Positions 1-8,819 of a stretch of 64,000 bases of DNA are shown here, piece by piece. The DNA is from Ktedonospora formicarum (GTDB taxonomy: Bacteria; Chloroflexota; Ktedonobacteria; Ktedonobacterales; Ktedonobacteraceae): positions 248,001 through 312,000 of the forward strand of contig NZ_BNJF01000002.1 of the NCBI RefSeq assembly GCF_016587355.1, written 5' to 3'. Position numbers and translations under genes: made by a program. Within the stretch, counting starts at the first letter, position 1; each line of letters begins with the position of its first letter. The notes under the pieces are model-generated. The model was given only the letters and a program-made list of their open reading frames with translations, was not told the origin of the DNA and ran no database searches.

Positions 1-2
1 AG

Positions 3-308
3 ATGGATCGGCAAAGGCGAGTAGCGAATCCAGAGCACTACGACGAGAAGGGGCGTCTCAAGAAGCAAGGGACCAAGAAGCGGCGGTGGAAGCAGAGCAA
101 GCGCTACCAGGCGACGAGGCGACGCAAGGCGAGCAAAGAGCGCAAGTTGGTGGCGCATCGTAAGAGCCTGCATGGACGCAAAGTGCATGAGGTGCTTGCG
201 CTGGGTAACACCATCATCCTGGAAAAGATTTCCTACAAGGCATGGCAGAGGCAATTTGGCACAAGTGTGGGACTGCGAGCTCCAGGGATGTTTGTAGCAT
301 GGTTGAGA
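3..308 (+). CDS. tnpB: TnpB-type RNA-guided nuclease, exon 1 (5' truncated by window)
   Basis: Middle part of a TnpB protein of the IS605/IS1341 class, an RNA-guided nuclease that helps maintain the element. The 102 residues are very basic. They include the segment ILEKISYKA, whose Glu (residue 74 here) matches the second RuvC catalytic acid. The first RuvC Asp would lie upstream of the window, so the true start is not visible. The frame reads on to a stop at 417-419 only by running into intron sequence; the real coding segment ends at 308, at the splice site after GMFVAWLR. Exon 2 (949-1461) continues in frame with the zinc finger and the last RuvC Asp. Family assignment is firm; activity depends on splicing. 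Confidence 0.8.
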
Positions 309-948
309 GTGCGCCCAAAGAGGCGTCTGATCTTCTGTCGTGCGAGAGCACGACCTCACTCAGGCGAGGTGAGTAACGCGGCACCTTACTTCCAGCCGAA
401 AGGTATGGGGGGACTGTAGCATGGTTGCTGAAACGTCTCTTGAAGCTCTACTACCAAGAGCCAGACGAGAGGCAGCGAGGCCGTCCAAGGCAAAGGCTTG
501 ATGGCTTGAACCCTAGTCGTGGTGGAATTCATGCGTCCGATGGGATTGGTAGAATTGCCCATGCCTGATGAGCACAATGAACGTCTCAAGCGTTGTGCTC
601 GCCTGCATCAGGACCAGCCCGTAGGGAACGGGAAACGACGAACGGGGTGCCTACAGACGGAGCGAAGATCAGGTGTAACTTGGGGATCGCCTACCATCCG
701 CGAGGATCAAGGCGACGGAGTGGCGGTAGTAGCGAGTCATCTTGTGACAAAGTGAAGCGCCACAGGAGGCCAGACTCAAGAAGCGATGGTTGGCACGGAT
801 GTGTCAGCAGACCATCGTGGGAGTTGCGTTGAAAAGACGCAGGCCTCTGGAGAGCCTGGTGCATGGAAATCGTGCATGCCATGGTTCGGGGGAGGGCCGT
901 TGGAAAAGGGCTGGCGTGAGCCAGTACCTCGCTGGCGGCCTATCCTAC
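309..948 (+). mobile_element. ORF-less group II intron inside tnpB
   Basis: A 640-nt group II intron without a reverse transcriptase gene. The 5' end is GTGCGCCC (309-316), fitting the GTGYG consensus, and the 3' end is CCTAC. A domain V-like hairpin lies at 852-887 (starts GAGCC with the AGC triad at 853-855, GGAAA loop region, ends GGTTC). A domain VI-like stem follows, with a candidate branch-point A at 942, seven nt from the 3' end. Exon binding fits: IBS2 GCATGG (297-302) pairs with CCATGC at 559-564, and IBS1 TTGAGA (303-308) pairs with TCTCAA at 584-589. Removing 309-948 joins the two tnpB parts in the same frame. Any mobility would need a maturase supplied in trans. The domain V piece is 36 nt instead of the usual 34. 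A 13-nt copy of exon sequence 293-305 also occurs at 415-427. Confidence 0.88.
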
Positions 949-1461
949 CGCACCGCCGTGCCCCCTTTGGGGGTTGCAAGCACGGGCGGCACCCTGGTAG
1001 AAGTTCCCACACGCACCACGGCATTGAGTCAGTGGTGTCATGGCTGTGGCACAAAGGTCAAGAAGCCCCTCTCCCAGCGCTGGCATCAGTGTGCCTGCGG
1101 CGTGGGTCCCATCCAACGCGATCTCTATTCCGCGTTTCTTGCCGCCTACCTTGATCCAGTAGATCCCATCCCCTCGTGTGCCCAATACCAGGCGTATTGG
1201 GAAGGTGCGGAGGCGCGCCTGCGGGCAGCACACGAGTGTCTCATCCAACGTGCGAGAGAGGGGCAGGTCTTGCCCCGAAGCTTGGGTCTGACTCGAGCCA
1301 GAGCGCGTCTGCCCGAAAGTTCAGGGAAACCACCACTAGAGCCTGCTCTTCTCCTTTGGCGAGAAGAACAGGAAGCGTGGGCCGAACCCCTGGAACCTCC
1401 GTTGCTTGAGCACGGAGAGCTTTCAGTAACTGAAGCACAAACCTCGATCAATCGATTCTAG
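949..1461 (+). CDS. tnpB: TnpB-type RNA-guided nuclease, exon 2
   Basis: C-terminal part of the same TnpB. The reading frame is open from 790, but 790-948 is intron. After the 3' splice site the protein continues RTAVPPLGVASTGGTLVEV, then the zinc finger CHGCG...CACG and the final RuvC motif QRDLYSA with its catalytic Asp. The 100-residue tail past the RuvC motif is rich in Pro, Glu and Arg and has no clear domain. Exon 1 and exon 2 join at codon boundaries 308/949. The 3' end of the gene may overlap the element's guide RNA: ACTGAAGCAC near 1429-1438 resembles the GAAGCAGG motif seen in the two other TnpB guide scaffolds of this window, but this match is weak. Confidence 0.8.
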   Translation, partial: RTAVPPLGVASTGGTLVEVPTRTTALSQWCHGCGTKVKKPLSQRWHQCACGVGPIQRDLYSAFLAAYLDPVDPIPSCAQYQAYWEGAEARLRAAHECLIQRAREGQVLPRSLGLTRARARLPESSGKPPLEPALLLWREEQEAWAEPLEPPLLEHGELSVTEAQTSINRF

Positions 1462-1983
1462 AGAAGATCCTGCACAATTTAGTTGTGTATCTGCATGCAA
1501 AGGGACACAAAGTACCCACGAGTAATAGATATTATGCATTTTCCGAAACGGAGATGCGCCTGAATTTGGTAATCAGGCATGAACATCTCCTGAGGTAAGA
1601 GAGAAGCTAGCCTAAACAACATCCTGCTCAGGAAGATCTTCCGGCCCCTTTCCAATTCAATTACTCACAAATTGCACAACAGATTTGTTAAATACCTCAT
1701 CGATATAGCAATTGGCAAAAGCTGTGTATTATGTGCGCAATCATTTGATAGACATCAACAATAAAATATTTATATAATTTTTAGTATTTCCTGCATTTAA
1801 TGCAAAATAGCACAATGATAGCAATCAAATAGTTGTTACATCAAGAAGAACGTTGTCCCAAAGTAGCTCCTTTTGCCCTCTATCTTAGTGATGATCACAT
1901 GGAATGGTCATGTTCAAACGTCTCTACCCATCAAAAAGGAAGTTCTCTACCAATGGAGACAAAGTAAACATAAAGGAAATAGC
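1462..1983. other. Intergenic, AT-rich
   Basis: No gene is supported in these 522 bases. The stretch follows the tnpB stop and may hold the right end of that element, but no end or target duplication could be fixed. The last 50 bases are the upstream region of the next gene. Confidence 0.5.
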
Positions 1984-2694
1984 ATGAAAATAGTCATCTT
2001 TGGAGCGAATGGCGCAACGGGTAAATTATTGACACAGCAGGCTCTGGATGCAGAGCATCATGTGGTGGCTGTTACCCGCCACCCGGAAACCTTCCCACTG
2101 AAAGATGGCCGATTGCGGGTCATTGGAGGAGACGTTTTCGATCTTCCCCTGGTCGAACAAGCGGTTGCCGGACAAGGTGCCATTCTCTCTACTCTTGGCA
2201 TTCCCTTTAGCCGCAAGCCCATCACGATCTATTCGCGCGGCATGGAAAACATTATACAGGCGATGAAGAGCGCTGGTGTGAGTCGTGTGATCTGCGTCAC
2301 TTCAAGCGCCGCAGGCGCCAACCACGATACTGGGGCTGGTTTCATCTTTGATAAGATTCTACAACCAATAGTGATGTCGACGATTGGGAAGACAACCTAT
2401 GATGATATGAAACAGATGGAAAAGTTGTTAATGAAGAGCGATCTTGAATGGACAATTGTTCGGCCCTCGGGTCTCTTCGAGACGGAGGCCATTACTGACT
2501 ATCGGATAGAGGAAGATCACATACGCCGCCAATTTACCTCCAGAGCCGATTTGGCTGATTGTATGCTTAAACAACTCACCACTGATCAATTTGTACGCAA
2601 AGTTATCGCAGTCGCAACATTCTCCGAACAGCCTAGCATGCTAAAATTCATGCTGCAAGAAGCATTTAAGAAAAAGGAGACTAGCAAAAGCTAA
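1984..2694 (+). CDS. NAD(P)-binding atypical SDR / NmrA-like protein
   Basis: Predicted 236-residue cytoplasmic protein of the atypical short-chain dehydrogenase group (NAD(P)H-binding, NmrA/BVR-B-like). The N-terminus MKIVIFGANGATGKLL is a Rossmann strand with the GxxGxxG nucleotide-binding motif. Later come the segments VAVTRHPE, VTSSAAGA and TIVRPSGL typical of the family. The ATG at 1984 is chosen over the one at 1873 because it starts directly at the Rossmann fold and has the purine-rich AAAGGAAA upstream; the extra 37 residues of the longer frame look non-coding. Such proteins sense or reduce NAD(P)-linked substrates; the substrate here cannot be told. It stands alone between the tnpB element and a degraded region. 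Confidence 0.85.
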   Translation: MKIVIFGANGATGKLLTQQALDAEHHVVAVTRHPETFPLKDGRLRVIGGDVFDLPLVEQAVAGQGAILSTLGIPFSRKPITIYSRGMENIIQAMKSAGVSRVICVTSSAAGANHDTGAGFIFDKILQPIVMSTIGKTTYDDMKQMEKLLMKSDLEWTIVRPSGLFETEAITDYRIEEDHIRRQFTSRADLADCMLKQLTTDQFVRKVIAVATFSEQPSMLKFMLQEAFKKKETSKS

Positions 2695-3453
2695 GAAAAT
2701 CGAAGGATTCTACTCCGAATTCATGCACGAGGAAACTAAAGTGCTTGAGACCGGCTAGAGATCAACCCTGATGTGGCTGCGATTTCATAGCCGAAAGGGA
2801 CAAGCTCAAAAACGAGCAGGCTGCGGAGTTCACAGAACGACAACTGTGGAACAAGTGGGCAAGGTAAACTAATGCAGATGCACAAGCATATTGGGCTACC
2901 CATTCTCGACAATAAAAATCCATCAAGTTATGTCTCCTTCTGCTACAAGTGTTCGCGTGGTGATCTGCTGAATACCCATTCGCTATCGCATCGTCTGCTC
3001 AAGGCGTGGCAGAAGAGGGAGACCGCCAAGCATCTGCTTAATGGATCTTGGCCTTGCACTCTACAATCTTGCGGATGTCAGGCTACGAAGGGTCGTTTGA
3101 CGCAAATTCACCGTGTCAAGCAAGCCTTGTAGGCTGAACAATTAGCCTTCCCAACTGGAAGGGTCATCGTCGATAGATCCTTCACCGACAAGAGGGGGTT
3201 ATAATATGGTTTGTGAACCGTGCGATCAGGGTAACCATTCCTCGTGCCAGGGTACGGACGCAGCAGCAGTTCACTGATGGTCTGGGAGACTACATCATGG
3301 TCACCACCACAATCAGGTGCTGCGAAGGTAACATGATCAACCAAGTCAACAGCAGGCAGTAAGTATGAGCACGGAGTGTGGGACATGCGTCTTCCTATGG
3401 AAAGCGCACGTCCCACGCCTCAACTGCTTATGTGGTTGCACAACCTGGGTCAA
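2695..3453. other. Degraded or non-coding region
   Basis: An open frame at 2872-3132 (+, 86 codons) matches nothing I recognise and has no good ribosome site. A second plus frame just upstream reads AERDKLKNEQAAEF before a stop and looks like a decayed coding remnant. A minus frame at 3108-3416 contains APDCGGDHDVV, which might be the C-terminal end of the broken phosphatase gene at 3454-3720, but this is only a guess. No intact gene is called. Confidence 0.4.
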
Positions 3454-3720
3454 TCAGCAAGCTAAGGACACACCTGGTGCGCCAAGAAATGTTGCGCAAG
3501 GCGGAACCCAAGCAACCAGATCACCAACCAAATGGAATGTGTTGTCGGACTCGCCAAAAATCAGGTGCATATTCAGCGCGGCAGCTAATTTCTCGGCATT
3601 GCTTCGGTCATTGGCTTCTTGAAGGGCTACCAAATCAGAATTCTGGCCACGCAAAATCTGCGTGATCAATGGAATCCTTTCCTCCCCTCCATAAAAGATG
3701 TTATAGGTGATAATCCTCAT
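3454..3720 (-). pseudogene. Truncated endonuclease/exonuclease/phosphatase-family gene
   Basis: Starting at 3720 the minus strand encodes MRIITYNIFYGG, then DLVALQEAND, the first two motifs of the endonuclease/exonuclease/phosphatase (EEP, DNase I-like) superfamily; the Glu of LQEAND is the usual metal ligand. Similarity stops after about 65 residues (GESDNTFHL). The frame then runs through unrelated sequence to a stop near 3454, so the catalytic His and Asp motifs further along are missing. Normal family members have about 230-300 residues. The start overlaps the end of the upstream Usp gene by 20 bases, suggesting it was once translationally coupled to it. I see it as a 3'-truncated relic. 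Confidence 0.65.
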
Positions 3721-4756
3721 ACCATCCACGGGGCATCTCAGCCGTTGACTTACTTTGGTCTTGTGCGCCATGCATGGAAGGAACTGGAAGATGCGCATGA
3801 ACAACGAGCAAAGGAGATGGAGTTGCATCGAGAACGTGCTCGGTGATACTTCCGAAGTGCAAACGTTGCAGCCCAGTTCTCCCATGAGTAGTCATGGCAA
3901 AAATGTTATTTCCTGCCTGCCCGCCTTCATCTTCTCCGGATGTACCAATTTCAACGATCTTCTGCCAGATCGCCTTTTCTCGCAGATAGGTCGAGAATGA
4001 AGAGGTAACCGAAAGTGCATAGGCTGCCAGGTCACCAGTACGGAAACGTTCTTCAATAGAGGCAAGATACGCAGCGGCTTTGGCACACGTGGGAGCATCA
4101 TGTTGAATACTTTGCGCCGTGTTCTCCTTTTCATGGGGTGTGCTTTGACTAACGATACAGAGCAGATGTACTCGCCCCTGGCGCGGACTCGCAAGAGCAG
4201 CAGCAAGCTGTGCTGCCGGTACAAGTGCCTCCTCAGCGAATGAAGATCCATCTAGCGTTACGACAAGACGAGGAATAGATGCCAGCCTCTTAACCTGTAA
4301 TATCTCAGTGGATGCACTATCACGGATCACAAGTACAGGAACAGTGCTATGGCGGACCACATGCTGCGCGACGCTCCCGAAGAAAAAGCGTGCAACTCTT
4401 GTGTATCCGTGACTACGCATAACAACGAGATCAATAAGCTGCTCTCGCGCGACCTGGACAATCATATTTCCTGGAATGCCAATCTTCGCGTCGAGCATCA
4501 CAGGGATATCATCCAGATGTGTCTTGGCAACCACATGTTCTAGATACTCCTGAGCACCTTCAAGAAAGGATCGCCGTATTTGTTCAGCCATGTGGCCAGG
4601 AACACTGGGATAGAGGCTTATATAGACGCGCTCAGAGGGGATGACACGCAGCAGAAGCAAAGATGCACCTGTTGAACGAGCCAGCCGTGCCGCCAAAGGA
4701 AGGGCTTCTTCAGAACGTTTTGAGCCATCAAGTGGAACGAGAATATGATGAAACAT
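3701..4756 (-). CDS. Tandem universal stress protein (UspA family)
   Basis: A 351-residue cytoplasmic protein with two Usp domains in tandem. Domain 1 (about 1-150) begins MFHHILVPLDGSKRSEEAL and ends with SHGYTRVARFFFGSVAQHVV...VPVLVIRD. Domain 2 (about 160-325) begins RLVVTLDGSSFAEEAL and ends THGRTGLQRLHFGSITEHVL...LLVVHA. Both carry the G-x2-G-x9-G(S) pattern of ATP-binding Usp proteins. The last 25 residues are a polar tail. The ATG at 4756 starts right at the first beta strand, with AAAGGAGCA upstream. Usp proteins act in stress survival by binding nucleotides or partner proteins; no specific role can be read here. A truncated EEP-type gene overlaps its 3' end. Confidence 0.93.
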   Translation of the reverse strand: MFHHILVPLDGSKRSEEALPLAARLARSTGASLLLLRVIPSERVYISLYPSVPGHMAEQIRRSFLEGAQEYLEHVVAKTHLDDIPVMLDAKIGIPGNMIVQVAREQLIDLVVMRSHGYTRVARFFFGSVAQHVVRHSTVPVLVIRDSASTEILQVKRLASIPRLVVTLDGSSFAEEALVPAAQLAAALASPRQGRVHLLCIVSQSTPHEKENTAQSIQHDAPTCAKAAAYLASIEERFRTGDLAAYALSVTSSFSTYLREKAIWQKIVEIGTSGEDEGGQAGNNIFAMTTHGRTGLQRLHFGSITEHVLDATPSPLLVVHAHLPVPSMHGAQDQSKSTAEMPRGWYEDYHL

Positions 4757-4890
4757 AATTGTGCTCCTTTTTCAACCAGGGCATCATTCCATCAGTGTAC
4801 AAAGTTGTCAGAGGAACGATAAATGTCGCATTTGGCTGTGGTACTACCACAATGCTATGTTACACATTGTTCACGTCTCAAGAAGTGTTA

Positions 4891-5973
4891 TCAGAACTGT
4901 GCCTTTGTTTTTTGCCGTAAGTAGGCATGGATCCGATTTGCGGCCTCCCTCCCTTGTACGAGAGCTTCGTGTAGCGAAATCATATTCGCTACTACATCGC
5001 CCGCAGCAAAGACATTTGGAAGCGAAGTCATACATGCTTCTAGAAGGTGAAGCTCCGGGCCATAGGAACCTGAGATAATTAATGTAGGTGGAAGGAAGGA
5101 TATGTCAGGAATCTCATCGATTGCCACCACCACTGCATCTGCAGTAAAAAGACAGCCACGTCCCGGAACAAAGCTGAGGCGACCTTCTTCTGGAGAAGAA
5201 GCCCATCGCGTCTGCCGACAGCGCACTCCACACACATCCATCTCCTCAGTTCCCAGGATGCTAGTTGGCATTGTAAAGGGATGAAGTTGGAGGGCTCCTT
5301 TTCGTAAAGAAGACACTCGTTTCCATGCCTGAAGAGAGAGGTTCTCCAGGGAACTTGGGAAGAGGATATGAACAACACACGCGCCAGCCTCCAGAGCCAT
5401 AAATGCAGCATCAAAGGTCATCCGCCCTCCTCCTATGATAACGACATTTCCTTGGAGTGCCCTTTTGGGGACCTCGGTGCCTTCCCCACAGATCACATCG
5501 TGTGCGGAAAGCACTCCTTTCAGGGCATTTTCCCCACGGATCTTCCCATGCATACTGCGTTGCGCTCCAATCGCAAGCAGAACAGCATCATAGTTCTCCA
5601 CAATCGCTACGAAGGCCTGTTCATTCTCCACTTTCACCCGCAAGCGAACCTCGATATTGGGTCGAAGCAGGAGATCTATCAGATGTTTGCTTGCCTGCAG
5701 AGGAAAACCGAAAGAAGGAGTTGGCACGTTCAACATGCCTCCCACTTCAGAACGCGCCTCGAAAAGCGTCACATGGCTATATCCCAATTGAGTGAGGATA
5801 TTCGCAGCGTTGAGCCCAACAGGGCCAGAGCCAATGATGGCGATACGCTCCTCATAAGTACCTGACATTCCGCGAAGGCGAGGAATCAACGATGTGTGAT
5901 CGAGCAAGATATCGCTTGGCTCGAAGCGCAATGGATACGTAAGATTGCTCGTTGTTTCTCTCGTGTGAATCAT
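4891..5973 (-). CDS. FAD/NAD(P)-dependent oxidoreductase
   Basis: Flavoprotein of about 360 residues in the pyridine-nucleotide oxidoreductase superfamily, closest in layout to the GltD / thioredoxin-reductase-like group. Visible motifs in order: an FAD dinucleotide fold IIGSGPVGLNAA, the EARSEVGGML loop, a second NAD(P) fold VVIIGGGRMTFDAA, and the C-terminal FAD motif NVFAAGDVVA. There is no redox-active CxxC, so it is not a thioredoxin reductase. The start at 5973 (MIHTRE) is preferred because GGGAGGA lies 6-7 bases before it; the ATG at 5979 directly abuts this site, and the ATG of the longest frame at 6078 has no such signal. The electron partner is unknown. Confidence 0.85.
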   Translation of the reverse strand: MIHTRETTSNLTYPLRFEPSDILLDHTSLIPRLRGMSGTYEERIAIIGSGPVGLNAANILTQLGYSHVTLFEARSEVGGMLNVPTPSFGFPLQASKHLIDLLLRPNIEVRLRVKVENEQAFVAIVENYDAVLLAIGAQRSMHGKIRGENALKGVLSAHDVICGEGTEVPKRALQGNVVIIGGGRMTFDAAFMALEAGACVVHILFPSSLENLSLQAWKRVSSLRKGALQLHPFTMPTSILGTEEMDVCGVRCRQTRWASSPEEGRLSFVPGRGCLFTADAVVVAIDEIPDISFLPPTLIISGSYGPELHLLEACMTSLPNVFAAGDVVANMISLHEALVQGREAANRIHAYLRQKTKAQF

Positions 5974-6239
5974 TGCCATTCCTCCCTTTTTGGTGAATGT
6001 ATCTCCTTCTTCCTCAGGACAATTCCTGCTTCTCTCCACCATCCGCAACAAACACCGTACCGGAAAACCGTTCAACAAAGGAAATGTGATGATCTATGAA
6101 TGTCCCCTACTACTATCAACTATAGAATGATACCTACACATTTTCCTCTCAAAACTCAAGCCACAAATCACAGCGAGATCACACCATTTCTTGTTCCATC
6201 AACCACGAAGCACGCAAAGGCATACGCAAAAAGGGGAGC

Positions 6240-6287
6240 AATGACCCATACAACAAAGTGGCGTTTAGCTTTGTTGTATGGGTCATT
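6240..6287 (-). terminator. Hairpin terminator after the PAS kinase gene
   Basis: Perfect 19-bp inverted repeat: 6240-6258 (AATGACCCATACAACAAAG) pairs with 6269-6287 across a 10-base loop. It lies 22 bases past the stop of the minus-strand kinase gene, and on that strand it is followed by CCCCTTTTT. The remaining bases of 5974-6309 hold the short upstream region of the oxidoreductase gene and no further gene. Confidence 0.8.
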
Positions 6288-6309
6288 GTATTCAAGGAGA
6301 GTAATAATT

Positions 6310-8349
6310 TCAGTGAGACGGCATTGTGACTGGAAGAGTCAGGAAGAATGTGGTTCCTTTTCCCTCTTCAGATTCAAACCAGAGATGTCCACCATGTTGC
6401 TCAACCAGAGTACGACAAAGGTAGAGACCAAGACCTGTGCCACTAATCCCAGCCGCCTTTGCGTTCTCCGCACGGATAAATCGGCCAAATATTTGAGCTT
6501 GCTGATGGTGAGGGATCCCCATCCCAGGATCCTGTACGCGAATCTCGACCATTGGCGATGTTGTCTGAGCCTCAATTTGCACAATCACTGGGCCACCTTG
6601 TGGGCTATATTTGATCGCATTGGAGAGCAGATTTGTCAGCACTTGCTCAATTCGTCGAGGATCAATGAATGCTTCTATTATGGTTTGGGCTGTTCGTAAT
6701 TCCAGTTGATGCCGTGGCGAGGATTGACAGAAACGATTGAGCACACGTTTGGTCAGAGATACCACATTGGTAGGTGCGCGTTGTAAGACCATCTGACCTG
6801 CTTGCAGGCGCGTGACGTCGAGAAGATCTTCTGTCAGGTCAGTAAGGCGATCTGTTGCCTGCTCGATATCCTGCAACATCTCTTGCTGCCAGTCAGCGAG
6901 TTGAGGTCCATGTCCACGAGCTGTCTGCACAATCATACTACTCACAGAAGCCTTGAGGACTGCCAGAGGGGTTCGCAATTCATGGGCCGCAATCCCAATA
7001 AACTCATCTTTGAGATATTCAGCCTCTTTTAAAGCGCTGACATCCTGGTGAAGAACCAGAGCCAGTGGTTCCTGCTCCCATGCTTGCCCATCCTGCTGCA
7101 CTGGGGTATCAATGTTTTGCCAGGAGTCCGAGGTGAGCGGGACGGCGTTAACCAGAATTGGAAGTAATTTTCCTGATGGTTGGCGTATCACCTCCTGATG
7201 CTGAATAACGGTTTCTCCATACAGGAGTGCTCGTGTGGTTGCGCGTCTCTCTGGCGGGAATGGTTGGCCTTGTTGATCCACAATCGCTATATTCTGTGTT
7301 TCAAGAAATGCCTGCATCGGCTGTTCCAAGGGCCAGGATGCTCCCCAGATGAGCGTTGACGCGCGATTGGCAAGGACCAGGCGTGCATCATTGCCATAAA
7401 CAACAGAGATACTGCTTGGGAGCTGATCTAGCAGATGTTGAAGAAAGGCTCGTTGGGCGAGAGTCGTCGCGTGGACCTGCGATTGTGCTTGCTCGACACG
7501 TTTGCGCTCGGTGATATCCCTGTTGATTTCTAGAATGGCGGTGACGGTCCCCTGTGGATCACGAATGAGCACCTGTCGACTCTCAACGACCACAATACGA
7601 CCATCTCGACAGATATGGGACAGTTCTCCTTCCCAACAGCCTTCTCGTTCAAGCTGTTCCTCAATCGTCGCCAGGCTCTGTGAGAAGCGCGTCTGCAAGA
7701 GGGTATGCGAGACACGTCCCAAAGCTTCTTGCATCGTCCAGCCGTAGAGCTCTTGTGCTCCCTGGTTCCAGGAGACGATGCGACTAATAGGATCTCGTAC
7801 GAAAATGGCATCGTGTGAAAGGTTAATGAGGTCAGCCTGGACACGGAGGCGTTCGGCTTGCTGCAATCGTTCCCGCTCCAGGAGGCGTTGCATGGTCATA
7901 TCTCGAATTGCACCAATGACATGCACCTTATCTTCAACAAGCACCGGACGGAGGCTGATATCGACTGGAAACTCGCTCCCATCTTTCCTCTTCCCGAATA
8001 GGTTGAGCCCAACGCCCATTGGTCGCAGGCGAGGCGCAGCTGCATACACGGATCGGTGAGCGATATGGGTTGCTCGGAAACGTGGAGGAAGCAGACACTC
8101 AAGTGGTTGTCTAATCACCTCCTCTCGAAGATAGCCAAACAGGCGCAGCATCTGCTCATTGACTCCCACGATGGTACCATCCTGGTTCACAACAAGTAAC
8201 GCGTCAGGGGAGAGATGCAGCAGGTCTTGCAAAGTTGCCAGTGTGGTCAACTCAAGAGCGCCTGCCATATTCTCTTTTATCACCTGTGCATTTGATGCGT
8301 TATTATAATCGCTATGAGGCTGAAAAGAAGCATCATGGTCCTGATTCAT
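6310..8349 (-). CDS. Multi-PAS sensor histidine kinase
   Basis: A 679-residue soluble sensor kinase. It has three PAS-like domains in order: about 40-150 (LSPDALLVVNQDGTIVGVN), 165-285 (SHDAIFVRDP...GWTMQEALGR) and 300-430 (a more divergent one). Then comes a HisKA dimerisation helix with the phospho-acceptor motif AAHELRTPL near residue 460, and an HATPase domain with the N box NLLSNAIKYSP and the G boxes DPGMGIP and GTGLGLYL. No membrane segment is seen, so it probably senses an internal cue through the PAS domains. No response regulator adjoins it; the nearest is at 9657-10370, which has its own kinase. A strong hairpin follows the stop. Confidence 0.92.
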   Translation of the reverse strand: MNQDHDASFQPHSDYNNASNAQVIKENMAGALELTTLATLQDLLHLSPDALLVVNQDGTIVGVNEQMLRLFGYLREEVIRQPLECLLPPRFRATHIAHRSVYAAAPRLRPMGVGLNLFGKRKDGSEFPVDISLRPVLVEDKVHVIGAIRDMTMQRLLERERLQQAERLRVQADLINLSHDAIFVRDPISRIVSWNQGAQELYGWTMQEALGRVSHTLLQTRFSQSLATIEEQLEREGCWEGELSHICRDGRIVVVESRQVLIRDPQGTVTAILEINRDITERKRVEQAQSQVHATTLAQRAFLQHLLDQLPSSISVVYGNDARLVLANRASTLIWGASWPLEQPMQAFLETQNIAIVDQQGQPFPPERRATTRALLYGETVIQHQEVIRQPSGKLLPILVNAVPLTSDSWQNIDTPVQQDGQAWEQEPLALVLHQDVSALKEAEYLKDEFIGIAAHELRTPLAVLKASVSSMIVQTARGHGPQLADWQQEMLQDIEQATDRLTDLTEDLLDVTRLQAGQMVLQRAPTNVVSLTKRVLNRFCQSSPRHQLELRTAQTIIEAFIDPRRIEQVLTNLLSNAIKYSPQGGPVIVQIEAQTTSPMVEIRVQDPGMGIPHHQQAQIFGRFIRAENAKAAGISGTGLGLYLCRTLVEQHGGHLWFESEEGKGTTFFLTLPVTMPSH

Positions 8350-8819
8350 CCTGTAAGGCCTCTTGAGGATAATTGTAGTCTCCCGCTCAGACGTGACATT
8401 TCAACCTATTTCCTGTATCGAGCGTGGAAAGGATACATTCATCACCTGTTCGCACTCCCTTTCTCTTCTGTTTTCTATACTACCATACAACACTCCGTAT
8501 TCGGTAGAGACGAAAGAGATTTCTCAAGGTCTTTCTAAATTCCTCTGGTATATGGCTTCTGATCTCCAATCCAAGCCCCGTCATGAATCACTATTGTAGG
8601 CGTATCTCTCGTTGTGATGTCGCTGTGATCATACTGCGATGCGTTGTGATCTTGTCGTGAGCCCCCGGCTCTATACTTATGACTGTCAGAGCAATGAGAA
8701 TCGCTGGACACCACTCAATGATGAGATGGGGATACAGTCTTCATGTTCTCCCGAAAAATCAGGTTTCGTTCTTATCTTATTGCTCATACCGTTTGTGTTT
8801 CTCACAAGGAGGAAACATC
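8350..8819. other. Divergent intergenic region
   Basis: 470 bases between the minus-strand PAS kinase and the plus-strand DoxX gene, so promoters for both should lie here. The only clear element is the ribosome site AAGGAGGAAA at 8806-8815. Longer frames upstream of 8820 look non-coding. Confidence 0.5.

Noticed and set aside
415..1154. Several open frames inside 309-948 in both strands
   Set aside because: They lie within the group II intron and share no similarity with reverse transcriptases or homing nucleases.
2872..3132. 86-codon plus-strand open frame
   Set aside because: No ribosome site, no recognisable family, and mixed coding remnants around it; not called as a gene.
3108..3416. 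Minus frame with GGDHDVVSQTI as the C-terminal end of the EEP-type phosphatase
   Set aside because: The match is too short and the linking sequence is unrelated; kept only as a note in the region entry.
6100..6699. 199-codon plus-strand frame antisense to the PAS kinase and running over its terminator
   Set aside because: It covers a perfect terminator hairpin and the 3' end of a clear kinase gene; shadow frame.
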